The translations under genes and the position numbers were made by a program. A model generated the notes under the pieces. That model ran no database searches, was not told where the DNA came from, and worked only from the letters and a program-made list of their open reading frames with translations. From positions 992,001 to 1,056,000 of the forward strand of contig OY970285.1 in NCBI GenBank assembly GCA_963716005.1: a stretch of 64,000 bases of DNA. Reading direction: 5' to 3'. Below, piece by piece: positions 44,887-52,489 of this stretch. Positions within the stretch are counted from its first letter, which is position 1, and each line of letters begins with the position of its first letter. Source of the stretch: CAVRUF01 sp963716005 (lineage in GTDB: Bacteria; Actinomycetota; Thermoleophilia; Gaiellales; Gaiellaceae).

Positions 44887-45710
44887 ACGAGCACCGTCTC
44901 CGGGCGGGCCGTCGTCCCGTCCGCGATCCCGACCGCGATGAGCTCGCCCTCCGCGACGAGCGCGACGGGGCCTTCGGCGTCCGCAGCAACGGGACGACCC
45001 GACGCGACGGCGCGCGCGCCCTCCTCGTCCAGGTCGATCCGCGGCAGGTGCGGCACGGCGGCGAGCGGAGTCAGAACGCGCTCTTCGTCCGCGTCCTCGA
45101 TGCGGAACGGACCCACCTCGGTGCGCCGCAGCGCCGTGCAGTGGCCGCCGAGCGCGTCGGCGATCGAGCGGATGTACGTCCCGGTCGAAACTCTTAAGTC
45201 GAGGTCGAGGGTTGGCGGCTCGAAGCGGACGACGTCGAGCGCGTAGACGGTGGAGCGGCGCATCGGCATCTCAACGGCGACCCCGCGCCGGTGCAGGCTG
45301 TAGGCGCGCTCGCCGTCGATCTTCACCGCCGACGCGGCCGGAACGGGAAGCTCGACCTCGCCGCGCAGGGCCTCGATGTCGGCGAGCGTCGGGATCGGCG
45401 TCGGATCGAGCTCGGTCCCCTCCACATCGCCCGTGTCGGTGCGAATGCCGAGCTGGATCGTCGTCAGGTAGCGCTTGTCGAGCCCGACGAGGTAGCGCGC
45501 GAGCCGCGTGGAGCGTCCGACGAGGCAGACGAGCAGCCCGGTCGCGAACGGGTCGAGCGTCCCGGCGTGCCCGGCCTTCAGGTTGAAGCGGTTCCGCACG
45601 CGCCGCACGACCTGGAACGACGACGGCCCGGCCTCCTTGTCCACGAGCACGAGCCCGCCGGCAGGGCTCGGCACAGTTCCGCGCGCTTCCTGGCTCGAAT
45701 CGTGCGCCAC
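44883..45710 (-). CDS. truB: tRNA pseudouridine(55) synthase
   Basis: TruB makes the T-loop pseudouridine in tRNA. 275 residues. Catalytic segment KAGHAGTLDPFATGLL with Asp53, KRYLTTIQLGIRTDTGDVEG, and STGTYIRSIADALG. Start is GTG. Usual member of the nusA-infB-rbfA-truB-ribF cluster. Intact. Confidence 0.95.
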   Translation of the reverse strand: MAHDSSQEARGTVPSPAGGLVLVDKEAGPSSFQVVRRVRNRFNLKAGHAGTLDPFATGLLVCLVGRSTRLARYLVGLDKRYLTTIQLGIRTDTGDVEGTELDPTPIPTLADIEALRGEVELPVPAASAVKIDGERAYSLHRRGVAVEMPMRRSTVYALDVVRFEPPTLDLDLRVSTGTYIRSIADALGGHCTALRRTEVGPFRIEDADEERVLTPLAAVPHLPRIDLDEEGARAVASGRPVAADAEGPVALVAEGELIAVGIADGTTARPETVLV

Positions 45711-45782
45711 ACGCGAGAGTTTCGCGGATACGCTCGAAGCGGGGGAAGCGCTACACGGGGTCCCCCGGGGAAGAACCGGAGA

Positions 45783-46787
45783 TCAGGCGCGGTTCGCGGC
45801 CACTTGGGCCAGGTACTCGCGCCGGATGAAGTCGGTGATCTCCTCGACCGTCGCATCGGACGGGAAGCCCGCCGCCTGGCGATGGCCGCCTCCCCCGCTC
45901 TTGCGCGCGATCGCCGACACGTCGAGGTCCTCCTCGGTCGTGCGCAGGCTGATCCGCCGGTTCGGGCCGAGCTCGTTCGGCGGGCGGCGGATCAGCGCCG
46001 CGAGCTCGACGCCCTCTACGGCGCGGAGGTAGTCGATGATCCCCTCGGAGAAGGGCTCCGCTGCGCCGGAGGCCTGGAAGTCCTCCCGCTCGAGGTGCGA
46101 GATGACGACGCGATCCTTCTCGTAGAGCTGCGCGGTCTCGAGCGCGCGCGCGACGAGCTTCAGCTTCGCGAACGCGACGCTCTCGTAGACGCCCTGGAAC
46201 ACGCGGTGCACGTCCGCGCCGGCGTCCACCAGCTCGGCGGCCAGGCGCAGGGAGTGCGCGGTCGTGTTCGAGTACTGGAAGCGGCCCGTGTCGGTGACGA
46301 TCGCGATGTAGAGCGCCTCGGCGATCTCGGGCGTCAGCGCGACGCCGACCTCGCGGATCACGTCGCGGAGGATCTCACCCGTGGACGACGCCTCGGCCAC
46401 GATCAGGTTGATCCCGCCGAACAGGCTGTTGTCGTGGTGGTGGTCGATGTTCACGACCAGCTCGGCCGTGCCGATGATCGCGTCCGGATCGGGCCCGAGG
46501 CGGCTCTCGTTCGCGCAGTCGACGGCGACGAGCACGCGCCCCTCCATCGCCGGCGCGTCGCCGCGCGTCAGGCCGTTGAGGAGCATGAACTCGTACTCGT
46601 TCGGCAGCGGGACCTCGCCGCAGAGGTAAGGCTCAACGTCCTTGCCGAGCGCGCGCAGCGCCAGCGTGGTCGCGAGCAGCGACCCGAGCGCGTCGCCGTC
46701 GGGGTTCTCGTGCGTCGTGACGACGAACCGCTCGTGCGCGGAGAGCGCCGCGGCGGTCTGCTCGAGCTCAGTCTTGTGGTTCGTCAT
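45783..46787 (-). CDS. nrnA: DHH-family oligoribonuclease/phosphatase NrnA
   Basis: 334 residues with DHH-domain metal sites (THENPDGDALGS, VAVDCANE, VNIDHHHDN) and the C-terminal DHHA1 motif GGGGHRQAAGF. NrnA degrades nanoRNA and, in many bacteria, dephosphorylates 3'-phosphoadenosine phosphate. It overlaps the end of rbfA by 20 bp. Intact. Confidence 0.93.
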   Translation of the reverse strand: MTNHKTELEQTAAALSAHERFVVTTHENPDGDALGSLLATTLALRALGKDVEPYLCGEVPLPNEYEFMLLNGLTRGDAPAMEGRVLVAVDCANESRLGPDPDAIIGTAELVVNIDHHHDNSLFGGINLIVAEASSTGEILRDVIREVGVALTPEIAEALYIAIVTDTGRFQYSNTTAHSLRLAAELVDAGADVHRVFQGVYESVAFAKLKLVARALETAQLYEKDRVVISHLEREDFQASGAAEPFSEGIIDYLRAVEGVELAALIRRPPNELGPNRRISLRTTEEDLDVSAIARKSGGGGHRQAAGFPSDATVEEITDFIRREYLAQVAANRA

Positions 46788-47121
46788 CTGGGGTGAGGTC
46801 GTCGATCAGCTTCGTCATGCGGACACCCTGCTCGACCGTCGGATCGTATTCAAAGGTCAGCAGCGGGGTCCGCTTCATGCGGAGCTCGGTCGCCAGGTGC
46901 TCCTGGAGCGCGCCCGCGGACGAGTTGAGGCCCTCGAGCGACTTGCGCTGCTTCTTCTTCGAGCCGAGCACGCTCACGTAGACCGTCGAGGTCCGCAGGT
47001 CGGGGCTCGTGTCCACGCCCGTGACCGTGACGAAGCCGATGCGCGGATCCTTCAGCCCGACGATCGCCTCCGAGACGACCTCGCGCACCGACTCGTTCAC
47101 GCGCCGCATCCGCTCGCTCAC
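46768..47121 (-). CDS. rbfA: 30S ribosome-binding factor RbfA
   Basis: 117 residues, single KH-like fold. Segments RMRRVNESVREVVSEAIVGL and GFVTVTGVDTSPDLRTSTVYV are typical. It binds immature 30S subunits in 16S 5'-end maturation. The GTG start overlaps the stop of the DUF503 gene (GTGA). Confidence 0.94.
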   Translation of the reverse strand: MSERMRRVNESVREVVSEAIVGLKDPRIGFVTVTGVDTSPDLRTSTVYVSVLGSKKKQRKSLEGLNSSAGALQEHLATELRMKRTPLLTFEYDPTVEQGVRMTKLIDDLTPDDEPQD

Positions 47122-47414
47122 TCGACCGTCACCACCTCGCGCACGACGCCGGTGAGCTCCCACTCCTGGCCGCCTAGGTAGCGCTCGGCGTCGTCCATCA
47201 GGTGGTCGAGCTCCCCCAGCTCGCGCGCCGCGAACGTCGCCGTCAGGCCAGCGCGCTGCCACAGGTCGTGGTGCGCGACCTCGGCCACCGAGGCGCCGAA
47301 ACGCCGCTGGAGCTGGGCCTTCGCCGACTGCACGTACTTGCGCTTGCCCTTCAGCGACCCGGCCTCGGGGAAGTGCAGCTCGACCCACAGGATTCCCACG
47401 TAGCCGCCTTCCAC
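47118..47414 (-). CDS. DUF503 family protein (YlxP-like)
   Basis: 98 residues. Typical DUF503 segments are ILWVELHFPEAGSLKGKRKYVQ and RFGASVAEVAHHDLWQRAGL. YlxP proteins sit between infB and rbfA in Gram-positive genomes and are thought to aid ribosome function. It follows infB by 10 bp. Confidence 0.92.
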   Translation of the reverse strand: MEGGYVGILWVELHFPEAGSLKGKRKYVQSAKAQLQRRFGASVAEVAHHDLWQRAGLTATFAARELGELDHLMDDAERYLGGQEWELTGVVREVVTVE

Positions 47415-47424
47415 GGCAGGACCG

Positions 47425-49429
47425 CTACTCGTCGTCGGGCTCGGCGTCGCCCTCGGGCTCGGGCTCGGGCTCGGGGGCCGCCGCTGCGGGGGCGGAGAGG
47501 TCGGTGCGCTCGATCTCGCGCGTCTCGAAGAACTCGAGGACGTCGCCTTCCTTCACGTCGTTGAAGCCCTCGAGCGAGATGCCGCACTCGAAGCCCTGCT
47601 GCACCTCGCGAACGTCGTCCTTGAAGCGCTTGAGGCTCGCGACGGTCGTCTCGATGACGACGGTGCCGTCGCGGACGACCCGCACCTGCGCGTTGCGCCG
47701 GATCGTCCCGTTCGTGACGTAGGAGCCGGCGATGACGCCGATCCGCGACGCCCGGAAGAGCGCGCGCACCTCGGCCTCGCCGATCGTCTCCTCGACCCTC
47801 TCCGGGGAGAGCATCCCGACGAGCGCCTGCTCGATGTCCTCGGTGAGCTGGTAGATGACGCGATACGTCCGCACGTCGACGCCCTCGCGCTCGGCGAGGA
47901 GCCGCGCCTCGGCGTTCGGCCGCACCGTGAAGCCGACGACGATCGCGTTCGACGCGGACGCGAGCATCACGTCCGACTCGGTGATCCCGCCGATGCCCGT
48001 GTGGATCACGTTCACGCGAACCTCTGGATGGCGGATCTTCCCGAGCTCGCCGATCACGGCCTCGATCGAGCCCTGCACGTCGGCCTTCACGACCATGTTC
48101 AAGTCCTGGACGCCGCCCTCGGCGATGCGCGTGAAGAGATCCTCCAGCGAGACGCCCTTCGTCGCGCGGCGCGCGAACTGCTCGGAACGCAGGCGCTGGC
48201 TGCGCAGGCCGGCGAGGTGGCGGGCCTGCTTGTCGTTTTCGACGACGCGACCCAGCTCTCCGGCCGACGGCGGCTTGTCGAAGCCGAGCACCTCGACGGG
48301 CGTTCCCGGGCCGGCGGACTCGACGCGGTCGCCGCGGTAGTCGTGCAATGCCTTGACCTTGCCCCAGGCGTCGCCGGCCACGATCGCGTCGCCGACGCGG
48401 ATCGTCCCACGCTGGACGAGCATCGTCGCGACCGGGCCGCGCCCGATGTCGAGGCGGCTCTCGATGATCGGGCCCGAGGCCTCGGTGGCCGGGTTCGCGT
48501 TCAGCTCGAGCTCGGCGTCGGCGACGAGGAGGATCCGCTCGAGCAGGTTGTCGAGGCCCTCCTTCGTCTTGGCCGAGACGTCGGCGAACTGCGTCTCCCC
48601 GCCCCACTCCTCGGGCTGGATCCCGTGCGCGACGAGCTCCTGGCGCACCTTCTGCGGATTCGCGTCGTCGCGGTCGATCTTGTTCACGGCGACGACCATC
48701 GGCACCTCGGCCGCGCGGGCGTGGTTGATCGACTCGACCGTCTGCGGCATGACGCCGTCGTCGGCGGCGACGACCAGGACGGCGATGTCCGTGACCTTCG
48801 CGCCGCGGGCGCGGAGTGCGGTGAACGCCTCGTGGCCCGGCGTGTCGAGGAACGTGATCCGGCGGCCGGAATGGTCGACCTGGTAGGCGCCGATGTGCTG
48901 CGTGATCCCGCCCGCCTCGGTCTCGACGACGGCCGACTCGCGCAGCGCGTCGAGGAGCGACGTCTTCCCGTGGTCGACGTGGCCCATGATCGTCACGACC
49001 GGCGGCCGCGCCTCGAGATCGTCGGGATCGTCCTCGTAGATCTCCGGCTCGAGCTCTTCCTCGTCGGCGTGCTTGATCGTCACCTCGCGCTCGAACTCGG
49101 CGGCGATCAGCTCGATCGCCTCGTCGGAGAGCGACTGCGTGACGCTCACCATCTCGCCCGCGCCCATGAGGAACTTCATGATCTCGGGGACGGTCTTGCC
49201 GATCGCTGCGGAGACGTCCTTGACGGTCGCGCCCGAGGCGATCGAAACCGGTCCGGTCGGCGGCGGCGCAGGGGCCGTCGTCGAGGCCGGCTTGGGCGCG
49301 GGATCGGGCGTGCGCTCCGCGCGCGTCGGGGCGCGGACGGTTCGCCTGCGAATCGATGACGACGCGGCGGCGGCGCTTGCCTCCCGGCGCGCCTCCCCGC
49401 GGCCTCAAGGGCCTGTTGCGATCAGCCAT
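47425..49429 (-). CDS. infB: Translation initiation factor IF-2, one frameshift near the N-terminus
   Basis: IF-2 brings initiator tRNA to the ribosome. About 668 residues when repaired. The N-terminal basic tail (MADRNRPLRPRGGAPGG) is in one frame; after a shift near 49345 the rest is continuous: the IF2-N-like segment VKDVSAAIGKTVPEIMKFL, G1 IMGHVDHGKTSLLDAL, DTPGHEAFTALRARG, VVAVNKIDRDD and the C-terminal domains. The N-terminal region is short compared with many actinobacterial IF-2 proteins. The tail ends in an acidic run. Confidence 0.94.
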
Positions 49430-49438
49430 CGTGTGACC

Positions 49439-49687
49439 CTACCCCTCCGGGAAAAGCGCCATCAACTCGTCCGGAACCCGCACGGACGCTCGCAGCCGGC
49501 GCGAAAACGCGCGCTCGGCCGCCGCCTTGGAAAAGCATTGCGCGCTGCGGTGCGTGTAGGCCCCGCGCCCGGGCAGGCGCCGCGTCGGATCCGCGACCAG
49601 CGTTCCGTCCGGCGCCGCGAAGCGCATGAGCTCGGACTGCGGCGCTCTGCGCCCGCAGCCCGCGCACGTCCGAACGGGCTCGCTCAC
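49439..49687 (-). CDS. YlxR family protein
   Basis: 82 residues of the DUF448/YlxR family, with RTCAGCGRRAPQSELMRF and LPGRGAYTHRSAQCFSKA. It lies between nusA and infB as usual and overlaps the nusA stop by 4 bp. In other bacteria YlxR binds nucleic acid and affects expression of many genes. Intact. Confidence 0.94.
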   Translation of the reverse strand: MSEPVRTCAGCGRRAPQSELMRFAAPDGTLVADPTRRLPGRGAYTHRSAQCFSKAAAERAFSRRLRASVRVPDELMALFPEG

Positions 49688-51096
49688 GCCTCGTCAGCCT
49701 GCTCCCCCTCCTCGTCCGAGGACGCATCGGCTGCGACCTCGGCCGGCACGGGCGTTTCCTCGGCGACCTCGACCTCGTCGACCTCTACTTCGGCCTCCTC
49801 GGCCTCGACCGGGACAGGAACCCGCTCCTCCTCGGGAAGGTCGGCGAGCGCGGCGTGCTCCGGGATCCCGCAGTAGCGCGAGCTCGGGAGCGCCGCGTTC
49901 GGGCAGCGCTTGCCGTTCGAGAGGATCGCCGAGCAGCGGCCCGAGAAGTCGTCGCCCTCGACGTCGCCGCCGAAGGCCGCCTGGGCCTCGGCGCGCGCGA
50001 AGTCGGTCTCGGACTCGATGTCGACCTTCCAGCCGGTGAGCCTTGCGGCCAGGCGGGCGTTCAGGCCCTCCTTGCCGATCGCGAGCGACAGCTGGTCGTC
50101 GGGCACGACGACGGTCGCCTCGCGGGACTCGTCGTCGACGAGCACCTCGCGGACGCGTGCCGGCGAGAGCGCCTTGGCGATGAACCTGGCCGGCTCTGCG
50201 TTCCACGGGATGATGTCGATCTTCTCGCCGCGCAGCTCGGAGACGACCATGCGCACGCGCGAGCCACGGGGCCCGACGCACGCGCCGACGGGGTCGACGC
50301 CCTGCGCGTGCGACTCGACGGCGATCTTCGAGCGGTAGCCCGGCTCGCGGGCGACGCCGCGGATCTCCACGAGCCCGTCGGCGATCTCCGGGACCTCGAG
50401 CTCGAAGAGCGTCTTGATCAGCTCGGAATCGCGCCGGGAGAGGATCACCTGCGGGCCCTTCGTGCCGGAGCGGACCTCGGTGATGACCGCCTTGATCCGC
50501 GAACCCTGCTCGTAGCGCTCGCCGTCCACCTGCTCGGAACGCGGCAGGAGCGCCTCGACCTTGCCGAGGTCGACGAGGATGTTGTTGCGGTCGCCCGCCT
50601 GCTGGACGATCCCGGTGACGACCTCGGTCACGCGGTCGACGTACTCGTCGTACATCATCGCGCGCTCGGCCTCGCGGATCCGCTGCTGGATGACCTGCTT
50701 CGCGGTCTGCGCGGCGATGCGGCCGAAGTTCTCGGGAGTGACGTCGGCCCGCTTCACCTGGTCGGCGGGAACCTCGGACCAGTCGATGTCGAGCTCCTCG
50801 TCGAGGATCAGGGTGTGGTTGCGCTCGCCGGCCTCGGTCTCCGCCTCCTCGAGCTCGGTGATCGCGCGCTCGCGCGCCTCCTCGATAAGCGTCGACTCGA
50901 TGTCTTCGGGCAGCTCGACCGACCAGACGCGGAAGTCGCCGTGATCGTCGAGCTCGACCTGTGCGTGGCGCGCTGCGCCGGGGGTCTTCTTGTAGGCAGC
51001 GAGCAGGGCGTCTTCGAGCGCGCGGACGAGGGTGTCTTCCTCGATCCCCTTCTCGCGCTCGATCTCCCTGACTGCTTCCAGAATCTCTCGGCTCAT
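49684..51096 (-). CDS. nusA: Transcription termination/antitermination protein NusA with an added Cys/His cluster
   Basis: 470 residues: the N-terminal RNA-polymerase-binding domain (1-130), S1 (about 152-222), and two KH domains (about 230-360, with GACVGPRGSRVRMV and LAIGKEGLNARLAARL). After KH2 comes an unusual tail: Cys388, Cys398, Cys409 and His414 in SGRCSAILSNGKRC and SSRYCGIPEH, resembling a small zinc-binding knuckle, then about 50 acidic residues. NusA controls pausing, termination and rRNA antitermination. It follows rimP by 4 bp. Confidence 0.95.
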   Translation of the reverse strand: MSREILEAVREIEREKGIEEDTLVRALEDALLAAYKKTPGAARHAQVELDDHGDFRVWSVELPEDIESTLIEEARERAITELEEAETEAGERNHTLILDEELDIDWSEVPADQVKRADVTPENFGRIAAQTAKQVIQQRIREAERAMMYDEYVDRVTEVVTGIVQQAGDRNNILVDLGKVEALLPRSEQVDGERYEQGSRIKAVITEVRSGTKGPQVILSRRDSELIKTLFELEVPEIADGLVEIRGVAREPGYRSKIAVESHAQGVDPVGACVGPRGSRVRMVVSELRGEKIDIIPWNAEPARFIAKALSPARVREVLVDDESREATVVVPDDQLSLAIGKEGLNARLAARLTGWKVDIESETDFARAEAQAAFGGDVEGDDFSGRCSAILSNGKRCPNAALPSSRYCGIPEHAALADLPEEERVPVPVEAEEAEVEVDEVEVAEETPVPAEVAADASSDEEGEQADEA

Positions 51097-51100
51097 CTCG

Positions 51101-51544
51101 TCACCCCTCGTCGATCAGGTTGCCGCGCACGATCGCGCCGTACGGCACGTCGATGCGCTCGTTGTCGGCGACCGCGACGGTCACCGCGCTCGTCCCCGCT
51201 TCCACGATCTCGCCCTTGAACTTCGACCGGCCCTCGACGCTGCCGGAAGTACGGAGCTTGGCGCGCTTGCCCACCGCGTCCGCGAAGTGCTCGCGGGTGC
51301 GCAGCGGCCGCTCGAAGCCCGGCGAAGAGACCTCGAGGGAGTACGTGTCCAGGTAGTCGCGCAGGACGTCCGTGACCTGGGCGCAGAGCTCGTGATCCAC
51401 GCCGGAGTCGCGGTCGAGGAAGACGCAGGCCCGGTCCGGCCCGCGAAGCTCCACAGCGAGAACCTCGACGCCGGGCAGGCTGCGGCTGACCTTCTCGGCC
51501 ATCTCGCTTCGCAGCTCGCGCTCGGTGTCATAGACGTTCGCCAT
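51101..51544 (-). CDS. rimP: Ribosome maturation factor RimP
   Basis: 147 residues from ATG 51544. Segments VYSVEVSSPGFERPLR-like (here TYSLEVSSPGFERPLRTREH) and VFLDRDSGVDHELCAQVT identify the family. RimP acts in 30S assembly. First gene of the rimP-nusA-ylxR-infB-ylxP-rbfA-nrnA-truB-ribF run, with a terminator-like hairpin in its leader. A longer upstream reading runs through that hairpin and was rejected. Confidence 0.93.
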   Translation of the reverse strand: MANVYDTERELRSEMAEKVSRSLPGVEVLAVELRGPDRACVFLDRDSGVDHELCAQVTDVLRDYLDTYSLEVSSPGFERPLRTREHFADAVGKRAKLRTSGSVEGRSKFKGEIVEAGTSAVTVAVADNERIDVPYGAIVRGNLIDEG

Positions 51545-51559
51545 GTCCTCTCTCCTGAC

Positions 51560-51603
51560 AAAAAATGGGCGCCTCGCGCCCATTTCCAAATGCCTGGGAA
51601 ATG
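51560..51603 (-). terminator. Intrinsic terminator with an overlapping alternative hairpin, before rimP
   Basis: On the minus strand a perfect 10-bp stem (AAATGGGCGC / GCGCCCATTT, 3-nt loop) is followed by a run of six T (51560-51585). The 5' arm also pairs upstream: CATTTCC (51597-51603) can pair with GGAAATG (51581-51587), which would block the terminator. It may end dtd transcripts or act as an attenuator for the nusA operon. Confidence 0.75.
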
Positions 51604-51612
51604 TCTGCGGAA

Positions 51613-51618
51613 AGGATA
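51613..51618 (-). promoter_or_regulatory. Possible -10 of the rimP-nusA operon
   Basis: TATCCT on the minus strand would start RNA near 51606, just before the pair of alternative hairpins and about 60 nt before rimP. No matching -35 was seen. Confidence 0.3.
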
Positions 51619-51639
51619 GCAACAAGGGTCTTCGCGTCC

Positions 51640-52077
51640 TCACCCCTCGAGGACGATCGTGACCGGGCCGTCGTTCGAGATTTCGACGCTCATCCGTGCG
51701 CCGAAGACGCCCGTCTCGACCGGGACTCCCTCGGCCCGAAGCGCCGCGCAGAAGCGCTCGTAGAGCGGCTCCGCCTTCTCCGGTCGCGCCGCCTCGGTGA
51801 AGCCGGGCCGGTTGCCCTTGGACGTGTCCGCGAGGAGCGTGAACTGGCTCACGGCGAGCACCGACCCGCCGGTGTCGAGAACGCTGCGGTCGAACTTTCC
51901 CTCGTCGTTCTCGAAGATCCGCAGCCGCGCGATCCGGCCGGCCAGGCGGTCGACCTCGGCTTCCGCGTCGCCGGCCGCGATCCCGAGCAGCACGCAGAGG
52001 CCCGGGCCGATCTCCCCCACGGTGGCACCGTCGACGACGACGCGGGCCTCGCGCACCCGCTGGACAACCGCTCGCAC
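51640..52077 (-). CDS. dtd: D-aminoacyl-tRNA deacylase
   Basis: Dtd removes D-amino acids and glycine mischarged onto tRNA. 145 residues, normal length. Conserved sites: LAVSQFTLLAD (SQFTL) and ISNDGPVTIVL (NxGPVT-type). GTG start with a -10 hexamer 6 nt upstream. Intact. Confidence 0.96.
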   Translation of the reverse strand: MRAVVQRVREARVVVDGATVGEIGPGLCVLLGIAAGDAEAEVDRLAGRIARLRIFENDEGKFDRSVLDTGGSVLAVSQFTLLADTSKGNRPGFTEAARPEKAEPLYERFCAALRAEGVPVETGVFGARMSVEISNDGPVTIVLEG

Positions 52078-52083
52078 GCGGCG

Positions 52084-52089
52084 AGCCTA
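52084..52089 (-). promoter_or_regulatory. -10 hexamer for a leaderless dtd mRNA
   Basis: TAGGCT on the minus strand ends 6 nt before the dtd GTG and overlaps the last codons of the TPR gene. Confidence 0.45.
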
Positions 52090-52446
52090 CGCCTGGACGG
52101 ACTTCAGCGCGATGCGGTAGTCGCGGCGCTCGGGGCGCAGCGTCGCCGCGAGGCGCAGGTGCCCCTTCGCCTCGTCGGCGCGGCCCTGCTTCTGGAGCGA
52201 GCGGGCGAGCCCGAAGTGCGCGTAGTCGTCCACGGGCTCGAGCTCGACGAGCGCGCGGAACTCGCGCTCGGCGTCCTCGAACCGGCTGGAGCGGAAGTAG
52301 GCGATGCCGAGCGCCTCGCGGATCGACTTCTTGGTCGGCTCGCGGCGCTTGGCCTTCTCCAGGGACACGGCCGCCTGGGCGTTCATGCCCTGCTTCATCT
52401 GCTCGCGCGCCTTGAGGAAAAGATCGTAGGTCTCGGACTCGCTCAT
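52087..52446 (-). CDS. Small tetratricopeptide-repeat protein
   Basis: 119 residues with about three TPR-like helix pairs (AAVSLEKAKRREPTKKSIRE, LGIAYFRSSRFEDAEREFRAL, FGLARSLQKQGRADEAKGHL). TPRs bind partner proteins; the partner is unknown. It lies 43 bp after the transglutaminase gene and before dtd on the same strand. Intact. Confidence 0.82.
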   Translation of the reverse strand: MSESETYDLFLKAREQMKQGMNAQAAVSLEKAKRREPTKKSIREALGIAYFRSSRFEDAEREFRALVELEPVDDYAHFGLARSLQKQGRADEAKGHLRLAATLRPERRDYRIALKSVQA

Positions 52447-52489
52447 CTCACCATCCAAGATACGGACCGGGTCAAGGGCCGCGTCCAGG

